Below, piece after piece: positions 45,265 to 52,004 of a stretch of DNA of 64,000 nt (positions are counted from its first letter, which is position 1; each line of letters begins with the position of its first letter). The translations under genes were made by a program, and so were the position numbers. The DNA is from an uncultured Clostridia bacterium. Lineage in GTDB: Bacteria; Bacillota; Clostridia; TANB77; CAG-508. The DNA is taken from contig CALXHF010000008.1 in the NCBI GenBank assembly GCA_944388035.1, forward strand, positions 1 to 64,000, written 5' to 3'. Under the pieces are notes generated by a model, which saw only the letters and a program-made list of their open reading frames with translations, did not search any database and was not told where the DNA came from.

Positions 45265-45410
45265 CATAATTTAAGAGTTTATCTAGGGTTACAAAATCCG
45301 AGCGATAAAGGACAATTAAAATATATTGATTGTTTACACGAAAGTGAGATTATATAAAAGTCTTGCAAAGGAGTCTTAAAAAAGATTCTTTTGTGAGGCT
45401 TATTTTTTTA
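45265..45410 (+). ncRNA. ykkC-like leader RNA with terminator (possible riboswitch)
   Basis: A ~145-nt leader without any ATG in its first 100 bases. It contains, in order, CTAGGGTT (45283-45290), TCCGAG (45297-45302) and ACACGAAAGTG (45337-45347), the conserved words and order of ykkC-class riboswitches, then a long terminator. The spacing is shorter than in classical guanidine-I members, so it may be a variant or another class. It controls a run of acetyltransferase genes. Confidence 0.45.
45358..45408 (+). terminator. Leader terminator
   Basis: 20-bp wobble-containing stem (45358-45377 / 45382-45401) followed by ATTTTTTTA; probably the regulated expression platform. Confidence 0.8.
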
Positions 45411-45438
45411 TTATAAGGGAAGGGCTTTCTATGAGAAA

Positions 45439-45531
45439 ATGGAAGGTAAAGTATTAAAAACAGAAAAAATAATATTTGGAAATAAAGAATATGAAGAAAT
45501 AATATATAAATATGATATTTCTAAAATATAA
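45439..45531 (+). CDS. Short ORF after the leader (30 aa)
   Basis: MEGKVLKTEKIIFGNKEYEE... of 30 codons between terminator and first GNAT gene. It may be the C-terminal scrap of a lost gene or a small leader ORF. Only GGAAGGG at 45418 supports translation. Confidence 0.3.
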   Translation: MEGKVLKTEKIIFGNKEYEEIIYKYDISKI

Positions 45532-45550
45532 TAATGAAAGGAGATTTCGC

Positions 45551-46003
45551 ATGGATGAAATAATTGAATTGGATATAAAAAATTTTGAGAAATGTAACAA
45601 TATTTGGAATATGGAAAAAAATAAGGATTTAAAAGATAGATTTTATAAAGAATTATTAAATAAAAATAGGATAACTTTTGTATATATGAAAGATAAAGAA
45701 TATATAGTTGAAATATCAATAGTTTTTAATAAAAATGATGAGGATTATACAATTCCAGGAAAACGATTATATATTTCAAGAATAATCGTAAAAAAAGGGT
45801 TAAGAGGTAAAGGATATGGTAAGAAACTTATGAATTATGCTATAGATTATGCAAAAAAGCAAAAATATGAGGAATTATCTTTAGGTGTAAATTTAGACAA
45901 CTATATCGCTTTAAAATTATATGTTGGATTAGGATTTACGAAAATTCAATATATAGGCGAAGATGCAGATGGAAAATATGTAAAATTAATTAAAAGTTTA
46001 TAA
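45551..46003 (+). CDS. GNAT acetyltransferase
   Basis: A 150-aa GNAT enzyme: ISRIIVKKGLRGKGYGKKLMNYAIDYAKKQ (acetyl-CoA loop) and LGVNLDNYIALKLYVGLGFTKIQYIG. Substrate unknown. AAAGGAGATTT supports the ATG at 45551. First full gene behind the ykkC-like leader, 24 bases before the next gene. Confidence 0.78.
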   Translation: MDEIIELDIKNFEKCNNIWNMEKNKDLKDRFYKELLNKNRITFVYMKDKEYIVEISIVFNKNDEDYTIPGKRLYISRIIVKKGLRGKGYGKKLMNYAIDYAKKQKYEELSLGVNLDNYIALKLYVGLGFTKIQYIGEDADGKYVKLIKSL

Positions 46004-46026
46004 TAAATTTAAAGAAGGTGTTTGAT

Positions 46027-47082
46027 TTGAATAAAGAAAGATTAGAATTAATTATTCCAACAAGTGAATATAAAGAGCAAGTAATGAAATACAGAAAGAT
46101 ATTTTTAGAAAATGAGGAGTCTTTTGATGGTTGTGCTGGATTAGAAGAATGTAATACATACGAAGAATGGCTTGATTTTGAAAACAGGCTATCTAAAAAA
46201 TATGGAGAAAACTATGTTCCATCAGATGTATATTTGGGGGTTAGAAAAAGTGATAACAAACTTATAGGAATTATTGATATTAGAAAAGGATTAACAGATT
46301 TTTTATACAATTACGGTGGAAATATTGGATATAGTGTAATTCCAGATGAGAGAAGAAAAGGTTATGCTACAGAAATGTTAAAGCAGATTTTATCTAAATG
46401 TAAATCTATGAATATTAATAGAGTTTTACTATCTTGTGATAAAGAAAATATAGGATCAGCAAAAACCATTATAGCAAATGGTGGTGTATTAGAAAATGAG
46501 GTTGTAGATGAAGTAGGTTTAAGTAAATCAGGAATAATTCAAAGATATTGGATTAGTTTAAAGAAAAGATATGCAGATAGATTTGTTGGAAATAGAGCAA
46601 ATGCCGATTTAAGAATAATATCTATTTCAGATGACTATTTTAGTGGCGATATTTATTTTTACAAATTTATTGATGTTAAAGATAAAATACTTATACCAAA
46701 TGGAAAATGTATAATGGATAATGATTATAAATGGCTAGAATTTTATGATTATTCTTCAAAAGTAAAATTAACTGCTATTTATGATGAAAACAGTGAAATT
46801 ATTGAATGGTATTTTGATATAGCAAGAGAAATTGGCAAAGATAATGGAATACCTTATGAGGATGACCTATATCTTGATGTTGTTGTAACACCAAGTGGAG
46901 AGATTATATTACTTGATGAAGATGAATTGAAAGAGGCTTTTAACAAAAGAGAAATGACTAAAGAAGAATATGAAAATGCTTATGAAGAAGCAAAGCAATT
47001 AATGAATAAATTAAAAAATAATAAAGACAAATTAAAGGAATATACCGATAAGTATTTGTTTCAAATGTTAGGAGTGAGTTAG
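46027..47082 (+). CDS. GNAT-DUF402 fusion protein
   Basis: A 351-aa fusion. Residues 1 to about 180 form a GNAT domain (GVRKSDNKLIGIIDIRKGL, IPDERRKGYATEMLKQIL). Residues 190-350 form a DUF402 domain (FMN-binding-split-like/YgaC fold) with WYFDIAREIGKDNGIPYEDDLYLDVVVTPSGEIILLDEDEL. DUF402 proteins include nucleoside di- and triphosphatases and FomD. A nucleotide phosphatase joined to an acetyltransferase is unusual and points to a nucleotide-related substrate, an inference only. GAAGGTG and a TTG at 46027 form the likely start. Confidence 0.8.
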   Translation: MNKERLELIIPTSEYKEQVMKYRKIFLENEESFDGCAGLEECNTYEEWLDFENRLSKKYGENYVPSDVYLGVRKSDNKLIGIIDIRKGLTDFLYNYGGNIGYSVIPDERRKGYATEMLKQILSKCKSMNINRVLLSCDKENIGSAKTIIANGGVLENEVVDEVGLSKSGIIQRYWISLKKRYADRFVGNRANADLRIISISDDYFSGDIYFYKFIDVKDKILIPNGKCIMDNDYKWLEFYDYSSKVKLTAIYDENSEIIEWYFDIAREIGKDNGIPYEDDLYLDVVVTPSGEIILLDEDELKEAFNKREMTKEEYENAYEEAKQLMNKLKNNKDKLKEYTDKYLFQMLGVS

Positions 47083-47084
47083 CA

Positions 47085-47642
47085 ATGAAAATTGAAAGTA
47101 AAAGACTTATTTTAAGAAATTGGGAAGATAGCGATGTAAAAGATATAGTAGAAGGATTAAATAATATAGAGGTTGCAAAATGGATGGCTAGTGTTCCTTA
47201 TCCATATACTGAAAATGATGCTAAAAAATTTATAGAATATGCGAAAAGCCAAGATGAAAATGTTAAAATTTCATTAGCAATAGTATTAAAATCTAGTAAT
47301 AAAGTTATTGGAGGTACAGAAATTAGAAATATTAATAAAAAAGATGGAACTTGCGGTGGTGGAATATGGCTTAATGAAAAATACCAAAAGAATGGTTATG
47401 GTACAGAGGCTTTCAGTAGCAGAAATAGATATTGCTTTGATATTTTAGGATTAAGAAGAATTGAAAACGGATATTTTAAAGGAAATGATAAATCTCATAA
47501 TATGCAATTAAAGCTTGGCTATAAAGATGAGGGAGTAAGAAGAAAAAAATATTTTTGCTTAGCAACAAATGAATATGTAGATGAATGTGTAACAGGATTG
47601 TTGAAAGAAGAATTTATAGAATGGAGTGATAAGAATGTATAA
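47085..47642 (+). CDS. RimJ/RimL-type GNAT acetyltransferase
   Basis: A 185-aa protein starting MKIESKRLILRNWEDSDVKDIVEGLN, the RimJ/RimL signature, with YQKNGYGTEAF and NKSHNMQLKLGY. Members acetylate ribosomal protein N-termini or antibiotics. AGTGAGTTAGC precedes the ATG, 3 bases after the previous stop. Its end overlaps the next gene by 8 bases (ATGTATAA), so the two are translationally coupled. Confidence 0.78.
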   Translation: MKIESKRLILRNWEDSDVKDIVEGLNNIEVAKWMASVPYPYTENDAKKFIEYAKSQDENVKISLAIVLKSSNKVIGGTEIRNINKKDGTCGGGIWLNEKYQKNGYGTEAFSSRNRYCFDILGLRRIENGYFKGNDKSHNMQLKLGYKDEGVRRKKYFCLATNEYVDECVTGLLKEEFIEWSDKNV

Positions 47643-48507
47643 GAAAATAGAACCCAATAATTCAATTTTTGAAATTGCAGAATTTCAAGAGGATAAATAT
47701 AAGTTTAATATTGTATCAAAAATTTTAGCAGGAGATGAAATATTATTATATAGTGATGAAGAAAATTATTTTTTTGCAAGAAATAAAGTAGGAATGCCAA
47801 CATGGATTTGGACAAAAGATGGATTAGAAGATAGACGAATACTTGAGGAAACAAAAGAAGTTATAAGTAAATATTTAACTAATTTGGAATATGATCAATT
47901 TACTTGCAAAAAAGAATATTATGATTTTTTAACACAAAGTGGTTATGATAAACTTAACAAAGAAGACTATTTTGAATTAGGATTTTTATCTTGTGATAAA
48001 GTAAAAAGTGTAAAGTCAGTAGATGGAAATATGGTTTTATGTACAAATAAAGAAGATAAAGAACTATTAACTCTTTTTATTAAGTTTGTAGAATTTGCTA
48101 ATAAAACTTTAAAAAGTATAAAAGAAGATTCTTTAGAAGAATTAACAGAAGAAATGGGGAGACAAATAGACCAAAAACGATTATTTTGTTGGAAAAATAA
48201 AGATGGCAAAATAGTTTGTATTGCTAACTTTCAAGTATTAGGAGATACTGCAAGAATAGGACATGTTTTCACATTAGAAGAAGAACGAGGAAAATCTTAT
48301 GCAACTAATTTAATCCATGATTTAACAGAGAAATTATTAAATAGGGGATTACAACCACTACTATATACAGATTATAGTTATCCAGCATCTAATAAAGCAT
48401 ATATTAATGCTGGGTATGAAGATAAAGGTATATTAATTAATTTTAGCTGTAGTAGAGAAAAAAGAAAACTGAAAAATGAAATAGAGATAAATTATGATAA
48501 CAAATAG
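47635..48507 (+). CDS. GNAT acetyltransferase with extended N-terminus
   Basis: A 290-aa protein. The C-terminal half is a GNAT domain (HVFTLEEERGKSYATNLIHDLTEKLL, LYTDYSYPASNKAYINAGYEDKG); the N-terminal half resembles the DUF-like extension of FR47/GNAT proteins. Substrate unknown. It starts inside the preceding gene and is last in the cargo, followed by a strong terminator. Confidence 0.75.
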   Translation: MYKKIEPNNSIFEIAEFQEDKYKFNIVSKILAGDEILLYSDEENYFFARNKVGMPTWIWTKDGLEDRRILEETKEVISKYLTNLEYDQFTCKKEYYDFLTQSGYDKLNKEDYFELGFLSCDKVKSVKSVDGNMVLCTNKEDKELLTLFIKFVEFANKTLKSIKEDSLEELTEEMGRQIDQKRLFCWKNKDGKIVCIANFQVLGDTARIGHVFTLEEERGKSYATNLIHDLTEKLLNRGLQPLLYTDYSYPASNKAYINAGYEDKGILINFSCSREKRKLKNEIEINYDNK

Positions 48508-48548
48508 TTTAGATGATAAATCAATGGTACAAAGAGAATTAAACAGTT

Positions 48549-48580
48549 AAAAACTAGATGTGTAATAACATCTAGTTTTT
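48549..48580. terminator. Bidirectional terminator
   Basis: AAAAACTAGATG / CATCTAGTTTTT, 12-bp perfect stem between cargo and mobilization gene. Confidence 0.85.
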
Positions 48581-49760
48581 ATAGTTCCCTATCCCATTCT
48601 TTTTCTCTTTCTTCTTTAGTTATTTGTTTTACTGGATCTATAAAAGTATTAGTTTCTTTTTCAAAGTTTCGAATAAGCTCTTTTGATTCTCCAAAATTAA
48701 ATTTATTACAAATCCATTCAATGAATTTTTCAATGGCAGTATAGAATCTATCAATTATTTTGTAAAGCCTATTATTTTCCTTTTCTAACTTGTTATATTT
48801 ATTTTCATATTCCCATTCAAGAGTAGAGGATTTTTTCTTATATTCATTTTCTAAATTGTCTACTTTATTATGCAAAGCTCTATTATCAGCAATTATAGAA
48901 TCACGTTCTTTTTGATATTTAGTAGCTTCATTTACAATTTTAGATTGTTTTGAAAGCTCCTTTTTTAGTGATTTATTTTCAATAGCTAATTCTTTTATTG
49001 TTTCTTCTTTTGGTTTTATAACATCATTTAAAATTTTCTCATTTTTATTGAACATAAATTTTTTCAAATCTTTTATATCTGTTTCTTTAGGAATATCATA
49101 GGTAATACTTTCAACTAGCTTTTTAGTATTCTCAAAGTTAGTTAATTTTTTATATTCAGCTAAATCTATGTGTTTTCTATTAGTTTCTTCTTTTGATAAT
49201 CCTCTTTCTAATTCAAAATTATGTGATATCATATATTCATAAAAAGCATTTTGTAGTTGTCTATAACTATCTTTTTCTTTCCAAAACTCGCTACAAGCTA
49301 GTTTATCTATATTATTGCCTTTTTTATCGGTGGTATGAACAACAGGTAAAAAAACAAGGTGCATATGTGGACTTTCTTCATCCATATGCACCTGTGCAGA
49401 CATTATATATTTTTCACTTAAGTTTTTATATTCAGATACAAACTTATATGCTATTTTAAAATATCGTTTTGTTTCTTCTTCTCCAATTTTATCAAAAAAA
49501 TCTTTATCTGATGTGATAATATATTCACAAGCAATATTGCTAACTGTTTTTATTTGTCCTTTTAAATCATATTCTTTCCTCAGCCTGTCAAATTCTTTCT
49601 CATAACTATACATAGGTTGTTTTAATGAGTAATTCAAATAAGTTTTTTCTTTATCAATATTTTTGTTAGAATAATTATAATTTCTTCTTTCATTGTGCCT
49701 ATATATTCCTTTTAGATTATCTCTTTTATATTTCACATTTCTTATAATAGCATAACTCAT
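48579..49760 (-). CDS. MobV-family relaxase (Pre/Mob)
   Basis: A 393-aa mobilization relaxase. The N-terminus SYAIIRNVKYKRDNLKGIYRHNER is the MobV family start. The metal-binding HxDE...PHMH motif reads QVHMDEESPHMHLVFLPV, and FWKEKDSYRQLQNAFYEYM follows. The C-terminal half is a long coiled coil. It nicks oriT so that the excised element can be moved by a helper conjugation system. AAAGGAGGTG supports ATG 49760; an oriT-like site lies just upstream. Confidence 0.88.
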   Translation of the reverse strand: MSYAIIRNVKYKRDNLKGIYRHNERRNYNYSNKNIDKEKTYLNYSLKQPMYSYEKEFDRLRKEYDLKGQIKTVSNIACEYIITSDKDFFDKIGEEETKRYFKIAYKFVSEYKNLSEKYIMSAQVHMDEESPHMHLVFLPVVHTTDKKGNNIDKLACSEFWKEKDSYRQLQNAFYEYMISHNFELERGLSKEETNRKHIDLAEYKKLTNFENTKKLVESITYDIPKETDIKDLKKFMFNKNEKILNDVIKPKEETIKELAIENKSLKKELSKQSKIVNEATKYQKERDSIIADNRALHNKVDNLENEYKKKSSTLEWEYENKYNKLEKENNRLYKIIDRFYTAIEKFIEWICNKFNFGESKELIRNFEKETNTFIDPVKQITKEEREKEWDREL

Positions 49761-49881
49761 CTTTATATGCACCTCCTTTGATGTATTTTTTAGCATAGCT
49801 TTGCAGGAGGCGTTAGCCTTCCTGTAAGAACAAATACTGGTATTGCAATAGTGCGAGCTTAGCAAATTCTTTGAAGTATTG

Positions 49882-49924
49882 TAACACACTACAACACTTT
49901 TATAGCCTATTGGCAAAAAGTGTT
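49882..49924 (-). other. oriT-like site of MobV type
   Basis: On the minus strand an inverted repeat AACACTTTT...AAAAGTGTT is followed at once by TAGTGTGTTA (49882-49891), the nick-region core known from pMV158-type MobV origins (TAGTGTG/TTA). It sits 120 bases upstream of the relaxase start, the usual place. Confidence 0.7.
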
Positions 49925-50017
49925 AGTGTGGCAGGGATACCCTACAACCCCAAAACACAAATTTCGTGTATCACTCAATTTATGTTTTAGCAAAAATTTG
50001 CTATCACAATTTTTTGC

Positions 50018-50166
50018 ATGTAGAGAAAAAATTTATTTTTCCTCTACATAGAAAAAGCAGTTCTGCTTTTTCTAATTCACTTCATTTTATATTGGCAAAT
50101 AAATCGATTTAATGAAGTGAATAAGGTAGTTATATTCTTTTTATAATAAAATCGAATATAACTACC
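50018..50166. repeat. Array of four consecutive palindromes
   Basis: Four adjacent hairpins: ATGTAGAG/CTCTACAT (50018-50049), AGAAAAAGCA/TGCTTTTTCT (50050-50073), ATTCACTTCATT/AATGAAGTGAAT (50075-50122) and GGTAGTTATATTC/GAATATAACTACC (50125-50166). All stems are perfect. Between TnpV and oriT; a lagging-strand or replication origin is possible. The rest of 49930-50200 has no gene. Confidence 0.6.
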
Positions 50167-50201
50167 TTTTAAGCAGAATCTGATTTGCTATATTTTAATA
50201 G

Positions 50202-50570
50202 CTATCTATATATTAATTCTTTAAATATAATTTCTTCTGCTCTATTTTTTATATTATTCATAGCTTGTACCCACTCAAGTTGATTTGTTGCTTTTAACTC
50301 TTCGTTTATTCTTTCTTGCTTTGCTAGTTTCTTTACAATATCTGAAACCATTTTAGTAGCAACTTCATCAACATCTGATAAATGATTTGCAAGTTGTCCA
50401 ATCATTATTAATTCAGTATAAAATCCTCTTTTGTGTTCTTTAAGATATTTAAGTCTTAAATGTCCATACTTTCCAATATGATAGTTTTTATTATCATTTT
50501 CAATTGTTAAATCAGGTATTAAATAATCTCCTTCTTTGTGATAAATTATATTATTTCTCATAAAATTCAT
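50202..50570 (-). CDS. TnpV-family protein
   Basis: A 122-aa protein with YHKEGDYLIPDLTI...IGKYGHLRLKYLKEHKRGFYTELIMIGQLANHL, the TnpV signature of clostridial transposons and mobilizable elements. Its function is unknown. The start codon lies within the end of the RepA gene (4-base overlap), so the two are one operon. Confidence 0.85.
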   Translation of the reverse strand: MNFMRNNIIYHKEGDYLIPDLTIENDNKNYHIGKYGHLRLKYLKEHKRGFYTELIMIGQLANHLSDVDEVATKMVSDIVKKLAKQERINEELKATNQLEWVQAMNNIKNRAEEIIFKELIYR

Positions 50571-51133
50571 TCTCCTTTCGGTATATTACAGTATAAAGAT
50601 TCAAGTTCTTCTGCAGTGTATTTTCTTTGTTCATAATTCCATCCACTTTTTTCTGGGAATTTCTTTTTACTATAATTATTTTTATTATATTTATTATTAC
50701 TATATCGTACATTCTCCGATTCATGAATCGTATTTTCTCCGTTTCTTGAATCGGACATTATACGATTCATAGTTTTTTCAACACTTTGGTGGACTATTTT
50801 TCCAACATATATAATATTGTGCTTTTTAAATCCACTTCTTATTTCATATATAAGTTTTGCTTCTTCAAGCTTTTTAAAAGCTTTCGATACAGGTTTATCA
50901 GAAAGCTTTAACATCTTTTGTGCTTCTTTTCTTGAGTAAATAAGATATATATTTCCATATTTATCAATCCATTTATTTTTCATAGATACAGATAATCTAT
51001 CTAGCAATAGTCCATATAGTAAAATACTATTAGAATCTAGATTATTGTAAGCTGGGTTTGTAAATAATTCTTTTGGAATTTGATAAAAGACATTTTCTAA
51101 AACCTCATTTACTTTATAAGGTATAAAATCCAT
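50567..51133 (-). CDS. RepA_N replication initiator
   Basis: A 188-aa protein with the RepA N-terminal winged-helix domain: FYQIPKELFTNPAYNNLDSNSILLYGLLLDRLSVSMKN...GNIYLIYSRKEAQKMLKLSDKPVSKAFKKLEEAKLI. It initiates theta replication in Gram-positive plasmids; in an integrated element it allows replication after excision. It is shorter than plasmid RepA, and the C-terminal part is low-complexity Asn/Lys-rich. AAAGGAAAAC supports ATG 51133. Confidence 0.8.
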   Translation of the reverse strand: MDFIPYKVNEVLENVFYQIPKELFTNPAYNNLDSNSILLYGLLLDRLSVSMKNKWIDKYGNIYLIYSRKEAQKMLKLSDKPVSKAFKKLEEAKLIYEIRSGFKKHNIIYVGKIVHQSVEKTMNRIMSDSRNGENTIHESENVRYSNNKYNKNNYSKKKFPEKSGWNYEQRKYTAEELESLYCNIPKGE

Positions 51134-51161
51134 AACAATAGTTTTCCTTTCTTTAAAAATT

Positions 51162-51266
51162 TTGCGGAATAAGGATTTTTGCTGATATATCAAGGAAAAC
51201 TAACTTTGCGGAATTTTTTTGTTCCGCAAAATTATAAAAAATTAAGTTGCGGAATTTTTTGCGGAA
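51162..51266. repeat. TTGCGGAA iterons at the right end
   Basis: TTGCGGAA at 51162, 51206, 51247 and 51259, plus an inverted copy at 51222-51229. They lie upstream of RepA and match the motifs inside the left end, so they may be Rep iterons, integrase arm sites, or both. 51270-51413 holds only AT-rich hairpins. Confidence 0.65.
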
Positions 51267-51413
51267 TAAAATATTCAAATTTTTCAGCATTTTTTAGAAT
51301 TTTTCAAGAATATAAAAAATATGCTAGTTCCTAATTTCCTTAGAAAATAGCATTTTTGAATGTTTTTGAATTTTTATAAATTTTCTCGACTTTTTGCAAA
51401 AATTGCAAAAAAA

Positions 51414-51425
51414 TGGTCGAGGCGA
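51414..51425. other. Right attachment site (attR)
   Basis: TGGTCGAGGCGA is the 3' end of the tRNA-Pro gene (CCA end at 51414) and the counterpart of 37540-37551. Confidence 0.7.
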
Positions 51426-51489
51426 CAGGGTTCGAACCTGCGACCTCATGGTCCCAAACCACGCGCGCTACCAACTGCGCTACGCCTCG
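51414..51489 (-). tRNA. tRNA-Pro (UGG)
   Basis: A complete 76-base cloverleaf with encoded CCA: acceptor CGAGGCG/CGCCTCG, TTCGAAC T-loop and anticodon TGG in the TTTGGGA loop. Integration target of the element on its left. Confidence 0.95.
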
Positions 51490-51649
51490 ATTTCTTATTG
51501 CTCTATTTTTTATAGAGTATTTTATTTGCTCAACGCTTATATATCATAACACATTTTTTCTATGTTTGCAATATTTTTTAATAAATTTTCTTAAAAATAT
51601 TGAAAAACTTGACTTTTTACTATATAATAATAGAGTATCTGTTTTATTT

Positions 51650-51726
51650 GCGTCTGTAGTTTAGCTGGATAAAATGCGAGCCTACGAAGTTCGAGACCGG
51701 GGGTTCGAGTCCCTCCAGGCGCACCA
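51650..51726 (+). tRNA. tRNA-Arg (ACG)
   Basis: A 77-base cloverleaf with acceptor GCGTCTG and encoded CCA. The anticodon stem CGAGC/GTTCG holds loop CTACGAA, anticodon ACG (read as ICG after deamination). By wobble it should read CGU, CGC and CGA but not CGG, which matters for the CGG frameshift sites. Promoter-like TTGACT...TAGAGT at 51609-51636. Confidence 0.92.
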
Positions 51727-51784
51727 ATAAAATTGGAATTTTAGAATAAAATAGATAAAAATAAGATAAAATATATAAAATGCG

Positions 51785-51977
51785 TTAGTACAATACAAAG
51801 CTTTTAGAAGTTACTTAAAAGAGAACAAAGGTCGTGGCTGTAAGCCTTTGAAGGTCAACCTAAAATGTAAAACATATTGGAGCATATCAAATAAAGTGGA
51901 AAATCTAGAATTTTCAAGCTGGGTGGCACCGCGGAAAAGTAATTTCGTCCCTGCAAAATACGCAGGGACTTTTTGTA
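51785..51977 (+). ncRNA. T-box leader of aspS
   Basis: A T-box riboswitch: stem I region around 51820-51870, the conserved T-box GGGTGGCACCGCG (51921-51933) and an intrinsic terminator GTCCCTGC/GCAGGGAC followed by TTTTT (51947-51974). It senses uncharged tRNA and allows transcription into aspS. I could not assign the specifier codon with certainty. Confidence 0.9.
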
Positions 51978-52004
51978 TCCTTGCAAAATTAAGGAGGTTT
52001 ATAT

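Larger units (their letters stand above)
37540..51425. mobile_element. Integrative mobilizable element in the tRNA-Pro gene
   Basis: A 13.9-kb element bounded by 12-bp near-direct repeats of the tRNA-Pro 3' end. Order: integrase and excisionase (minus), then plus-strand cargo (DUF6076, AbiEi/AbiEii, kinase remnant, acetyltransferases and phosphotransferase), then minus-strand MobV relaxase, TnpV and RepA_N initiator. TTGCGGAA/G motifs, possible integrase arm sites, occur three times inside the left end and five times inside the right end. It has no conjugation machinery of its own, so transfer would depend on a helper. The tRNA gene at the right end stays intact. Confidence 0.85.

Noticed and set aside
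51650-51726. tRNA-Arg as attachment site of the element
   Set aside because: Its 3' end is not repeated at 37540; the repeat matches the tRNA-Pro 3' end.
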